Shown here piece by piece: positions 1 to 11,700 of a stretch of 64,000 nucleotides of DNA. The notes below the pieces were generated by a model that saw only the letters and a list, made by a program, of their open reading frames with translations, ran no database searches and was not told the DNA's origin. Position 1 is the first letter of the stretch; the number at the start of each line of letters is the position of its first letter. Source of the DNA: Atrina japonica (taxonomy: Eukaryota; Mollusca; Bivalvia; Pterioida; Pinnidae); NCBI GenBank assembly GCA_030159075.1, contig BROG01000227.1, positions 786,001 through 850,000 of the forward strand. The letters are read 5' to 3'. Position numbers and translations under genes: made by a program.

Positions 1-655
1 TTTGTGTCTCCAGAACTTGTATCAAAAATTGCATGAAAGATTGAGAGATGTGGACAATATGAGATCTTACACAACATAATGATGGTCAGGTGATTCACCA
101 ATCTAATTAAAAACCGATCTCTAATCACTCCCGTTTTCTGATATGTCACATATAGGATCTAACGCAATCTGCTATGGGGTCACGTGCAGATGACCTTGTA
201 GGTGTGTCATTTTCAACAAATGAAAAAGCTACGGTAGTACAGAATTATATTCATAACCCTGAATGGGTTTGAATCACAAAACATACTTTGATGGGATTTT
301 GCAGACTGACGGTTTCCTTATTTATAGAATAAATAACATCTTTGTGCCATTAATTTTTGTGAGTCGCATTTTTATTGGTTAAATATTACTCATCTACAAG
401 AGGTCACCCACATGTAACCCCACAGCAGATTGTGTTAGATCCTCGATGCGACACATAAAAAAACAGGGAAACGTCGAGAGATTGTTTTGTGTCTCTAGAA
501 CTTGTTCTAAAAATTGCACTAAAGATTGAAAGATGTGGATAATTTGCGATCTCACACAATATAATGATGGTCAGGTGCTTCAGATATTATTTTGTGTTTG
601 TGTCTCTAGAACTTGTACTAAAAATTGCACAAAAGATTAAGAGATGCGGAGAATA
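1..655. repeat. Composite of direct and inverted repeats
   Basis: A block beginning 'tttgtgtctccagaacttg' at 1 recurs at about 486 and 595, as does 'ataatgatggtcaggtg' near 80 and 560. Between the first two copies, 144-186 and roughly 405-455 are inverted copies of each other (a GGATCTAAC.CAATCTGCT core). It looks like a foldback element with flanking direct repeats. Confidence 0.65.
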
Positions 656-1192
656 CGAGATGACCAAGATCAACACAGCTCTTAATCATACTTCAGGCCT
701 CTAAAGATACAGGACAAGTTTTGCTGTATTATGGTTACATACTCTTACAGGTCTAGCTGTGTGTACCTGTACTGTATTTTGTTGTTTTACAAACTTAAAG
801 TATATTCTAATAGTTACCAGGGGTCTCATGTCTGAAGGTCTAGACAGGAACTTGTGAATTTCACTTTACAACCAGAATTACTGTTGGAGATTTTTTACTT
901 TATAACCAGAATTACTGTTGCAGTTTTTTCGCTTTACAACCGGAATTACTGTGGGAGATTTTCATTTTACAAAGTATAAGAAACAAAGGAATAAGAGTTA
1001 TTCATGGAACAATTACCTATACCAAATGAATGACCATGAGGTCCGTTTTTAAAACTACAACCTGAATTTCTACAACTGATCATGAACACTAAAACTAAGA
1101 AGTGACAAAAGGGGTTATCTTCAGTCTACCGAGTTCTTGAGAATAATGCCTCTTATAATTTCTATCCAAATCTTTACAAAAGTTTTTATGAA

Positions 1193-1210
1193 ATATATAT
1201 ATATATATAT
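1193..1210. repeat. (TA)n microsatellite
   Basis: A short AT dinucleotide run immediately inside the ALDH6A1 exon 6 donor. Confidence 0.8.
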
Positions 1211-1222
1211 GACATATCTTAC

Positions 1223-1377
1223 CCAGAGTGGAATCATAGCTGGAAAGTTGAATGGTGTGATACCAGCTGTAACTCCAAGAGGGACTCTGAAGGTCAAAGT
1301 ATCCATGTCCTTAGCTATACTAGGTAACGTCTCTCCTAGCTGTAATGATGTAATACTACAGCAGTGTTCTACCACCT
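1223..1377 (-). CDS. ALDH6A1: ALDH6A1 coding exon 6
   Basis: 155 bases, completing the split Gln codon from exon 5 and ending in phase 0 after the Trp of [11 protein letters not shown]. It encodes [40 protein letters not shown] and the ALDH cofactor-domain motif. Donor GTAAGA is followed by a short TA run. Confidence 0.95.
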
Positions 1378-4300
1378 CTACAATATATAAAGACACATTG
1401 GTTAGACACACACCAGTTCTATAATGTATAATATTGTATTTGTTAGGTATCACTTTTACAATGTTAAATGATGTGCTAGACACATTATACCACTTCCATC
1501 ATGAATAGGGGCCTCCGTGGCCGAGTGGTTAGAGCATCATGCTTTGAACCATGTAGTCTCTCACTGCTATTCAGCACAGGTTCAAGCTCTGCTGGAACCT
1601 AAGCTGATTTCTGCCAGTTTACATTGTAATTGGGTTATCATCTTCATCATTAAAAACTGTTTTTTGAAAAGTAGGTCAAAGTCCAAGGTCACTAGCTCAA
1701 AAGTCAAGGTACCAAATGAAAGCTCTTGTCATAAGCATAAATGTGATAAAAATCAGTCCAACTGCTATGCCACAACTGGAGGTTTTTTTAAAATTTTTTA
1801 GAGGGAGATTTGGTCTCAAAACTGGAGATTTTTAATCAACGTTTTTATTTACGTTTTATGGTCATTTATCTTTTTTTTTCTTTTTTTGCATGTAATAACT
1901 TTTGATTGATTTCTTTGTTTTGTTCAATTATTTAGCCATCTGATCTTCTTTTTAATATTATTGCATGCATTTTTCAAGTTTATACACGTACCAGTTCAAT
2001 AAAAGATAACAACTTTGTTTATAATCTAAAAAAACCATTAGGTTCCATAACTCAAATACCAGTCCGGTCCAGTCCATTTCTGTTTCTTATACTACTTCCG
2101 GAAGTACGTCTACCATTACATGTGCTTTGTGACAATTTAGACCTTGAGGTAAATGCTTTGCACGCTTGATTATAAATAAAATGATAATTTTTTTGGTCAT
2201 TTTTTTAGTTGAAGTACATTACAACTATCTTTTAAGACCGTAAAATGTGTAATAACTTTTTTTTAATGGCTGGAATCATGCTTCCTATCATCGATGATCC
2301 AATCGTGTGTCACATGACATACACACACTCACTCTGACTTAGTCTTATCACCAATTAACTGCCAATCAGTGGATGGGACGGTGTCATATAATTATTAACA
2401 CCCTCAATAATTAACATGCCCACAGGATATGTAAAAGTGTCAAGAGATTGATAACCGACATTTACTAATTAGTAATTATGAGGAGTTTACATGTTGGTCA
2501 CATATTTTTTTTTTTTTCGGTACATGAAATTTCCAATGACGGAAGATTTGGAAACGTGACGGGAGGGGCAGAAGGGACCCTAAAAATCGGGTGATTTTTT
2601 CCTCCCGCCAGAAGAATCACATGTATGCATAAGGAATATATATGAGAAATATCATAGCCGTGTTCCTTGTGGTTAAAAAGTTATAGGCCAGGTTAAAGTT
2701 TTGTTAAGGGACGCCAACAATGCTGCCGCCAGGAGTATGGCATTAGCTCTCCGGACTTTTGTCCTGATGAGCTAAAAATGGCAAACTTACGCAGTCCTCT
2801 GGTAACGTCACCTTCAGCATCTACAATTGTTTTACCCTGTTCCATTGTTATATTCTTTGCAATGTCACTCTGTAAATAAGAAGAGAGTCTTGATCATCTT
2901 TTGAGAAGAAAATGATGAAAATTAATATTGGTCTCTGCATGAAACCTATACATTACAGTTAAAAAAGAGCAAAGCTATGATGTTACAACAAATGACTTAA
3001 AAATTCAAATTGTTTACCAATTATTTATTGCATAAAATCAGGATTTAAAATTTCACTCCTAGGGTTTTGTTTTCAATTTAAAAAAAAAAAATTCAATTGC
3101 CCTTTAATATTTATACAAAACATTCATCCCAAGATAAATTCACCCTAATTTGGTTTCTAGCATTTTTTTTTTTATTTACAGATATGCAACATAATCACCT
3201 GCATCTTAAATTCACCCTCACATTTCAGGTCAAAGGGCAAAGATTAAACAAAGGCCAACATTTTTCTATTTTTTTTTAATTGATAAAAACATCAATCATG
3301 AAATTAACATCACATATTAAAACTTAGAAATTAACTAGCAATTAAAGTATATTTACCAGATTTTCTCTAATGAGGTTTTGGAGTTTGAACATGTGATGTT
3401 GTCGAGTCAATATCGTTTGTTGTGACCAATCGGCATAGGCCCGTTTTGCTGCGTCTACAGCTGATTGCATTTCATCATGAGTGGATTCTGGGACTCTTGT
3501 TACAACTTCATTTGTTGCCTGTTTATAACCAAGACATAGTAAATTATTAAATATACAATCAACCATATAACAGTAAATTCTGAAATGAATGGATGACAAT
3601 TATATATAATCACCTTATATAATATGTGACAGTAAATACGCAAATGTTATAAAATGTATCTTTAATCACACTCTTATATAATCACCTTAACATGTGACAG
3701 TTAATAAGAGGGAAATTCTTTTTGGCAGATTTTGTTCACTCTGCATAATTACAGAGCAAAGAAGAAATTCCCTCTTTTGGACCCCAATAGCATCTCTCAT
3801 GAACTTGTGTGACCCGAGTTCAAAATATAATGGTTGATATAAGGAATCGTAAACAATTACAATAAATGTCAATTAGCATCGCTTAATGCTCTCACAGATT
3901 TAAAAAAATGATGGATTCTTAAAGATCGATTATTAATTAACCTAAATCGTGAGTATTTTTTGCATGTCAAGTGAAAAAGAAAATGAAAATTCAACTACTC
4001 AAAGGAGGCCTGTCAGCCAGAAATTTTTTCCACACAACTTATGAACGGCGAAATGGAAACAGAGGTGGAACAGGGAAGTATGACCTTGATATTTCAGTAG
4101 AAATTAATATATGACTTAACAGATAAGAATAAGATTCTCTTTATTTGACAAATTGTAATTTTTTCTAATCAATTACATGTAGTTACATTCACCTCAAAGT
4201 ACTTCCTAAAATTAAATGCCATTTTCAGACAATCACATGTATTTACAAAATCTAAAAAAACAATAACATCGGAATCCAGATTTTCAGTACGGCATCAGGA

Positions 4301-7300
4301 CTTGCCACTTGGGCAAGTTCTTTATATGTAAATTTATTCATCCAAAACGATTTCTTACTTGCCAATGTGAATGGGGGAGTGGATTTTTGTATTTTCACCA
4401 CCGCAGTACACAGCAATTAATACTAAACAATACACAGAATGAAAATGAAATGCAAACTTACAGGATTGTGGACATCTATCCATTTGTCTGTTTTGGATTC
4501 AACAAATTTTCCATCAATAAACATCTTTGTTGTTGGCTATAAATAGAAAATAACAATTCTAATTTTAAAAAACATTTATTTAATTAGATTGCTATCCTTG
4601 TTTCTGACTGTTCACAGTTGAAATAGAAACTGTACACTGACATTGTGACAAGCTAAAACTTGAACTAGAAACTGTAAAATGACATTGTGACAGGCTAAAC
4701 ATTGAAATAGAAACTGTACACAGACATTGTGACAGGCTAAACATTGAAATAGAAACTGTACACAGACATTGTGACAGGCTAAACATTGAAATAGAAACTG
4801 TACACTGACATTGTGACAGGCTAAACTTTGAAATAGAAACTGTACACTGACATTGTGACAGGCTAAACTTTGAAATAGAAACTGTACACTGACATTGTGA
4901 CAGGCTAAACATTGAAATAGAAACTGTACACTGACATTGTGACAGGCTAAACATTGAAATAGAAACTGTACACTGACATTGTGAAATAGAAACTTTACAC
5001 TGACATTGTGACAGGCTAAACTTTGAAATATAAACTGTACACTGACATTGTGAATGTCCAGTCTCAGAGAATTTAAACAGAAATAGCAAAAAAAAAAGAA
5101 GAAAGAATTGTGACTGTGGTTCAGACATGGTCAACTTACCGCTGAAGAGGCATAATGTCTGGACACCTGTTGAATGGTGCTAACCTGTTGATAGAAATAG
5201 TTTCGATTAAAATGATTTAGAAAAATAGTACTAACATTGAAAAGATAATTAATCTTTGTAACCAGTTTTATGATAACATATAGAAGGGTCCTTATGATTC
5301 AACCAAGCTGAGTATGTTATATGGCAATCCAGATGGAGACAAAGATACTGCCAGGTTTAAATAGTTCCTAAAAGTAATATGAAGAGCTACTGAATTTGGA
5401 ATTCCGAATAGTGTTTTACGCCACACTGAACAAATTTTTTAGTTATATAGTGGTGGCCAGTTTTTAATGATGGAAGAGAGAACCCGGGTAAAATATACCC
5501 GGGAAGAGACCACCGACCTTCCGCAAGTAAACTGGCAAACTTCCTCACAAAAATCAGTTTAGGTTCCAGTGGGACTCAGACCTGCGCTGACAGTAAGTGA
5601 GAGACTTCATGGTCTTAAGTGCAATGCTCTAACCACTCAGCTATGAAGGCCCCGTCAGGTATTTAAGGTACAACCAGATTCACATATCAATTGAGATGGT
5701 GCTAAAGATACAAACTATATCAATGAATCATAAGGGGTAGTGCTAAAGATATAACCTGTATCAATGTATCATATGGCGGTGGCGCTACAGATACAAGCAG
5801 TATTGATATATCAAATGGGATGGTGCTAAAGATACAACTAATAACTATTGATGTATTAGATGGGGTGGTGCTGGTGATACAGCCAGTATTGATGCATCAG
5901 GTGCAATGGTGCTCAAGATACAGCCAGTATTGATGCATCAGATGTGATGGTGCTCAAGATACAGCCAGTATTGATGCATCAGATGTGATGGTGCTCAAGA
6001 TACAGCCAGTATTGATGCATCAGATGCAATGGTGCACAAGATACAGCCAGTATTGATGCATCAGATGTGATGGTGCTCAAGATACAGCCAGTATTGATGC
6101 ATTAGATGTGATGGTGCTCAAGATAGAGCCAGTATTGATGCATCAGATGCAATGGTGCACAAGATACAGCCAGTATTGATGCATCAGATGCAATGGTGCA
6201 CAAGATACAGCCAGTATTGATGCATCAGATGCCATGGTACTCAAGATACAGCCAGTATTGATATATCAGAAGGGGTGATACTAGAGATACAGCCAGTATT
6301 GATGTATCATATGGGATGGTGCTAAAGATATGGTCAGTATTGATGTATCATGTGGGGTGTGCTAAAGATGCACCAATATTGATATAACATATGGGGTGGT
6401 ACAAAAGCTAAGATACAAACAGTATTGATATATCATAATATGGGATAGCAAAATTTCACAAAAGATACAACCAGCATTGATGTATCAAATGGGTTGGTGC
6501 TAAAAATACAACCAGCATTGATATATCATATGGGGTGGTACTAAAGATATTTAATTGATACCACCCCATACCTGATCCTATGTATCAGATAGGATGGTGT
6601 ATAATATATCACATGAAATAGTACAAACCAGATAATATGATATATGCAATTTACTCCCGATGTTTGCATCTGGTGTGATTTTTATTTTTTAAGAAGGTAT
6701 GAGAGTCACTCAAAATTGTCTATCTTTTATTGACAAAAATGCATAAGTGTTGCTTACATTGTTTTAAAACATCAAATTACCATATATGCTTGTATGTTAA
6801 TAACCAGACATGTTAACAGAAAATAACAACCATAATTTCAAATTCTGATATTATTCTTAAAAAATGATTTTAAAAATCTTGATAGATCTATATAATCATA
6901 TAGACAATCAAAGCCTATGTAACAATCCACAACTACTTCAATATCCATGGTACTTTCCCTTTAACTTACTTAGATTTTAAAGCGATTCCCGATAATCTTG
7001 TAAAAGTACATTTTTAATACGTTGCACAAATTGTATTTTTTTTTCTTTTTGTTTCGTAATACATGCTGAAATTTGTTTTCTGTGGAGAGTACTGTAGGCT
7101 GCGGTACAACGCCATGACTTCACAACGCGCAGATAAGAATGATAAGTAACGGTGAAATGGTCGTATTAGTAAGGTGCTTGACTTCCAGCTCTGACATCGC
7201 ATTATTAAGCGATGCTGGACAAACGGCAAACATGACGTTATGTATTACCTATTTGCGGCTTCTCAAGGTCGATAAACAATTACCAAACAGAATATTCTTT

Positions 7301-7403
7301 GTAAAACTAAACTAATTCAAAACAAATACGAAGCAAAAACCAAAAATAACGATGATTTACAAACCTGTTTTATCACGGCGGAACGTAGCAGTGAGGCTGC
7401 CAT
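1223..7403 (-). CDS. ALDH6A1: Methylmalonate-semialdehyde dehydrogenase, 5' part (six exons)
   Basis: CoA-acylating aldehyde dehydrogenase of the mitochondrial matrix; the family converts methylmalonate and malonate semialdehydes to propionyl- and acetyl-CoA in valine and pyrimidine breakdown. Six exons (7365-7403, 5140-5184, 4462-4536, 3357-3518, 2791-2869, 1223-1377) join in phase, all with GT-AG borders, into 185 residues. Seen: a start with basic/hydrophobic residues and no acids ([13 protein letters not shown], then [15 protein letters not shown]), typical of a mitochondrial presequence; [50 protein letters not shown]; and the ALDH motif [11 protein letters not shown]. Human ALDH6A1 is about 535 residues, so roughly two thirds, including the catalytic Cys, lies left of base 1. 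It is divergently paired with LIN52. Assignment is by recalled family similarity and is strong because every exon matches in order. Confidence 0.95.
1508..1622 (+). mobile_element. SINE copy with tRNA-like head (family 1)
   Basis: It carries a Ser/Leu-tRNA-like A box (TGGCCGAGTGGTTAGAGC) and a B-box-like GGTTCAAGCT, followed by body sequence shared in reverse orientation with the copies at 5411, 12040, 21897 and 59556. It is a SINE head rather than a functional tRNA because it lacks an acceptor stem. Confidence 0.75.
1623..2790. other. ALDH6A1 intron 5, nothing recognised
   Basis: AT-rich sequence with poly-T runs. No exon, RNA gene or tandem array is seen between the SINE at 1508 and exon 5. 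Confidence 0.5.
2791..2869 (-). CDS. ALDH6A1: ALDH6A1 coding exon 5
   Basis: 79 bases, ends in phase 1. It encodes [20 protein letters not shown] then DVTRGL, containing the family's EQGKT..DAEGDV..GL block. Acceptor TTTACAG, donor GTAAGT. Confidence 0.94.
3357..3518 (-). CDS. ALDH6A1: ALDH6A1 coding exon 4
   Basis: 162 bases, 54 codons, phase 0 both ends. It encodes [17 protein letters not shown] through [10 protein letters not shown], the N-terminal helices of the ALDH fold. Acceptor AAACAG, donor GTAAAT. Confidence 0.95.
4462..4536 (-). CDS. ALDH6A1: ALDH6A1 coding exon 3
   Basis: 75 bases, phase 0 both ends, acceptor TTTATAG, donor GTAAGT. It encodes the start of the mature enzyme ([15 protein letters not shown] then [10 protein letters not shown]), which closely matches the same part of vertebrate ALDH6A1. 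Confidence 0.93.
4606..5055. repeat. 42-bp minisatellite in ALDH6A1 intron 2
   Basis: About ten copies of a 42-base unit (plus strand 'gtgacaggctaaacattg' + 'aaatagaaactgtacactgacatt'). Because 42 is a multiple of three, the minus strand reads open as a Cys/Ser-rich 14-residue repeat; this is an artefact, not a protein. Confidence 0.9.
5140..5184 (-). CDS. ALDH6A1: ALDH6A1 coding exon 2
   Basis: 45 bases, phase 0 to phase 0, between acceptor CAACAG and donor GTAAGT. It encodes [15 protein letters not shown], the end of the mitochondrial presequence, with an Arg a few residues before the likely cleavage area. Confidence 0.85.
5411..5653 (-). mobile_element. Near-complete SINE, family 1
   Basis: Read on the minus strand it has a tRNA-like head (CTGAGTGGTTAGAGCATTGC), then a body with 'gtttgccagtttacttgcgg', 'ctcttcccgggtat' and a 3' end 'cactatataactaaaaaatt...gtgtggcgtaaaac'. 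This is the best reference copy in the window. Confidence 0.8.
5690..6560. repeat. 41-bp minisatellite in ALDH6A1 intron 1
   Basis: About twenty copies of a 41-base unit ('agatacagccagtattgatg' then 'catcagatgcaatggtgcaca'). It is most regular at 5880-6250 and decays toward both ends. It begins just left of the SINE's tRNA-like end. Confidence 0.9.
7365..7403 (-). CDS. ALDH6A1: ALDH6A1 coding exon 1 (start and presequence)
   Basis: ATG at 7403-7401, thirteen codons ([13 protein letters not shown]), followed by the donor AAACAG|GTTTGT. It is too short for ORF calling. The start is chosen because it opens a basic, acid-free presequence and joins exon 2 in phase 0. Confidence 0.85.
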
Positions 7404-8691
7404 GATGAAATTTTGCCCTACTATGCAACTGACACGAACCTGCTGTGAATGTAGTCTTAACTGTACACTCACCTCACACAGTTTTCAATATCAAGGTTAT
7501 TCTAATCACCGAAAAAGCAGTATATTAATTATAGGCTATCCGCCTCCTAAATAATTCAGTATCAAAAATAAACACCATTCAATATTGAGTTTATCATTGC
7601 ATGAAATAAAAAGTTTTCCATAAATCTGTCGATTTATATCTATCAAAACTTTTCAGTTTCCTTGTCTCCTACACACAAAAGTGGTACGTGTAAAATTTAC
7701 TGGTTTGAGACATGCTGGTTCGTTTTTTAGTATTTTCTTAATACGATTTTCTAAAATATTTTGTCGATCTGAATTATTTTTATCTAAAAAAAATTCCTTT
7801 CGTCATTAAATACGATATATTTCAACAGTTAAACCTGCTGTAAATCCAAAATATACTACGATTTTACGGGTTTAAGGTGAAACTAGTAACAGAAACCGGA
7901 AACGAAATTGAAGACTTAAAAAATCAATTAACTGAAAAAAATGATGACAAATAACTTTGAATAATTATATTTAACTAACCATAAACCAATTTCCAATCTT
8001 ATATGATAAAAAGAGAACTATGATGATAATATAAAATTAACCGACTTCTATATCCGGAAAATGTTACATAAAACGCTGATTAAACGATTAAACTTGTCCG
8101 CACATCAAAAGTTATTTCATATAAAAATATAAGTATCCCGTTTCTTTGTCAGCAATACAAGACAGACATAGATCATCTGCTACTTTACTCTGAATCTAGA
8201 TGAAGATAAGGTATCCGGCATATTTTTGGTCAATAGACCTACCAATTTAGTTAATTGAAAAGGTCAAGGTAAAAAAAATCACTCTGTTGATTGGATACAA
8301 GTTGCCGACTCCCATTTTATGTCACGGCGAAAATAGCTTCCTAACTTTTAGTTTTCACTGTACTGAAAAAGGTTGTAGTTAGTTTTAGTTTTAGTTTAAA
8401 CATATTTATTGCTTTTAATGCTTTGGATTGCACACAAGTTATCGCAACTTATTGAAGCTCTCCCCACAACAAATATATAATAAAAGGTTGTAATTAACTC
8501 ATTGACTAAAGCTTTGATAATAACAAATAGATAAATATGCAAAAAAATAATAATAATATATAATATTATAATTTCAATATATATAATATATATGATATAT
8601 TTATCTGAGAAATGATGCTAAGACGGAACTAGATTAAGCTTCCTTTCCGTTTTCAGTTCATACATTTAGTTTTCCTTCTCAAGAGGCGGTC
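7404..8691. promoter_or_regulatory. Candidate bidirectional promoter, ALDH6A1 / LIN52
   Basis: The 1,288 bases between the divergent start codons hold no ORF and no recognised repeat. They must contain the 5' ends of both genes. ETS-like CCGGAA cores occur near 7896 and 8054, the kind often seen in divergent promoters. No TATA box or transcription start can be assigned from sequence alone. Confidence 0.55.
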
Positions 8692-8710
8692 ATGTCGTCA
8701 CCTAGTGCGG
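8692..8710 (+). CDS. LIN52: LIN52 coding exon 1
   Basis: A nineteen-base coding exon, ATG TCG TCA CCT AGT GCG G, ending at donor GTAATT. With exon 2 it reads MSSPSADEDDLISLEKLD. It is chosen because it is in phase and lies at the expected divergent promoter. Being so short it needs transcript support. Confidence 0.78.
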
Positions 8711-11700
8711 GTAATTTGTTTCTTTTTCTCTCTGATTGTTTCAGAATTCCCGATTTTTTTTATTTCCTCTAGAAACATTCTAGTGTTATAATTATTAGAA
8801 TACCTTTCTGCATTTGGAAAGATCATAGTCTGGTTGTGGTTGAAACAGATTTTATCACATAGGCCTAGATGTAGGCCGTTTCAATCAGGGCAAAAAAAAA
8901 AATAAAAAAATAAAAAAGGGTGGGTGTGTGAACGCTGTTATCAGTTATTGTTGTTCCACTCTCAGTAAGCGACCTCCGTCAATTGGATGTCTGTTCTGTC
9001 ACCTTTATGTGTATGCATGATAAAAGTTAAAAAATTAAGGACAATCTATGCAGGATGACTTTACATTATGATTAAAATATGCAAACTCAGAGTTACTGAA
9101 TTGAATGAATCAAAAGAACAAGACTTGCTGCTAAAAGTGGTATGAACAAGAATTCCCCAAGCTGCTGGCAAAGGTACACAATGTAACGTTACACTATCAT
9201 ATTACATGTATGTATCAGAGCAAATTGACAAAATGGAGCAAAATGTAGATCCATATATAACACAACTGAAATACACCTGCATCAAAATGTATAAGCCTAC
9301 AAATATACGAGTCCAGGGCTCAACACTAAGGCACGTCCGACCGACCCTTGCCCGTGCCCCGACTGGTCATATCACTTCAAATAGGAAGATGTTGTGATTT
9401 TCTTCGTAATTTATTTACCGATAGTGGGACCATTACCGGTGATTGTGACGCTGATATTACGTGCCGTAAGACTTACTTTCATTTCGTCAATTTTGTCGCC
9501 ACGCCCTCTGGTGAGAGATTGGTATATAAAATAACCGGAAAAATGGTATCATTAAAGCCACTGGAATGACACATGTTATGTTTTCGTCATTTTTAGATTA
9601 TTTATATACAGAAGAATAATCTATTTCAATTGAGAAGGGAAACAGTGTTCAAGGTATTTTCAAACTTATAGTTACTCAATTCACACTAGTACTGATATGG
9701 TTAAATATGAAAAGCTAGATCGGTAAATACGCGGACAATACCGACAAAATATCTTTTAATTTAATGTAAAAACTTTTTATTAGCTTCAATCCAGTCTCTA
9801 TTCTATGGTAGGAAAGTGAAACATACCAGAGACATACTAGCCAAGCCTATAACACATGGTACTCTTTTTTGTCACGATATCTCTAATAAAGCAGAACAAC
9901 TTACGAAATACACACTGCACGACGGCTTCTTTAAAATACATGTATTACTAGAGATGAGGGTGTATCAAGGAAAGCAAAAGGGCAGAAAAATCAGAATTTA
10001 TTTTACAATAATTAGAAAAGTTTCAATTACATACATACTTGTTTCTTGTTATAAATAAATTGTCAAAGCATTCAAGCTAACTTGATAACAATCAGCATGA
10101 ATACAGTTACAAATTGAGGATTTTACTTGCACCACTCAGAAATGACATGTATGTTTTATACGTAACAAAATGTATTCCAGTTAGAAGTAGGCTTGAGTAC
10201 AATTTATTTATTTCAATCATGAAATTTCATTAATTTCTTTCTGTTCAGTTTTTTTTATATTGTTTAAAAAATCAGTTAAAGCAGTAAATAGCATTTAAAG
10301 AAAAAAATGAGACATAGATATGCACAAGTCTTCTGCCCGTTCGTCGGGCAATTTATGATTAATATGTGAATATTTTACCACTTATTAAAAATTAAAATAT
10401 AGTGTTTTCATTAAAATCTTTAAAAAAGGAATGAAACACCAGGTCAGGTCTAGGATGTTGAGGTCAGGTCTATCTGAGTCATTCGTTATTACCCTCATTG
10501 TGTTACTTTGATAACTACTTTGTTTAATAGATCGATGTTATTAGAAAACAATTTTTTGTTTTGTTCAGATAATGGTATAATCTGAGTCATCATATTACTC
10601 TGAAAGTTACATGCTTGGATATATATGGAAGTTATTAGATCATAAAAATGTAATCTTATTCAGTTATTCCCTAAACAAAGGATTGATATGCCGAATAAAC
10701 TGCGCATGCATTTGCCCGGATTTTAAAAGTGAAATTGAAATATTTATTGAACTGATTTTTGTTGTTGATGTATAACTAATATTGAACGGTGCCAAGGTAA
10801 CCCTGTGTAAAAGAACAAGGAGGCCTATCGTGATACACAAATATATATTGTCATCTTGGAAAATATTACAATCTACCGTAGGCCTATCGGTATGCTGGTA
10901 TCAATATCGCAAACCTAATACTACATTATTTATTCATACTCATTTGTAATTGTACTTGCATTTGTCAATAAAGAATTCAAAATAAGAATCATCTTACCAT
11001 TTTGATCCTGAGTAGAAATAAATCATAGGTCTATACGAAACCAGCGATTATGTATATACTTAACTAACAATGGTCGGATCGAAGGCAGTATTTGTGGCCG
11101 AATTGACTTGGGGACAGATTGACTGGGGATGAATTGACAGGGGACAGATAGTACTGGGGATGGATCAACTAGAAATCCAGTGGTGTGTGGTAGAGTATTC
11201 TACTGTTTGATGGTTTTAAGGGAGAATAACTGTGTGGGAAAGTTAAGAAAATAAAGTACAATAGAAATTACTAGGACAGTGTAACAATATGTGGTTTGGT
11301 GGAGAAATTTCATAAATGAATGGGAAAAAGTACAAATTTATATTGATATAACAATTGGAATTTGAATGTTGTTTTATGCCACAGTCAACAATTTTTCAGT
11401 TATATGGTGGCGTCCCAATTGCCTTCCGCAGGTGAGCCAAACTGGCTCAGTCTGTAGTGCGCTTTACTCTTGATTGTGAGGTCATGAGTTTGAGTCCATG
11501 ATGGCATCCGGCGGCAGGTTGGTTTCCTGTCCTTCGGATTAAGACAGTACATGTAAAAACCGAGGTCTTGTACATGTACATGTGTCACAGTAGGTGTTGG
11601 CATGTTAAAGAACCCTCACTGATCAATGGCCGTAAGTGCCGATCATAGGCCAAAATTTGAAGCCCTTCACCGGCATTTGGTGACGTCTCCATATGAGTGA

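Larger units (their letters stand above)
1..1222. other. ALDH6A1 intron 6, repeat-rich
   Basis: No exon is visible. Bases 1-655 are a composite repeat; a degenerate repeat of 'ttacaaccagaattactg' occurs around 860-970; a TA run sits at 1193-1210. The next ALDH6A1 exon must lie left of the window. Confidence 0.6.

Noticed and set aside
1508..1600. A possible tRNA-Ser or tRNA-Leu gene
   Set aside because: A- and B-box-like motifs exist but there is no acceptor stem, and the same sequence is dispersed as a SINE.
4592..5134. A 180-codon Cys/Ser-repeat open frame that looks like a small secreted repeat protein
   Set aside because: It is the 42-bp minisatellite read through, lies inside ALDH6A1 intron 2 on the same strand, and its frame follows from unit length being a multiple of three.
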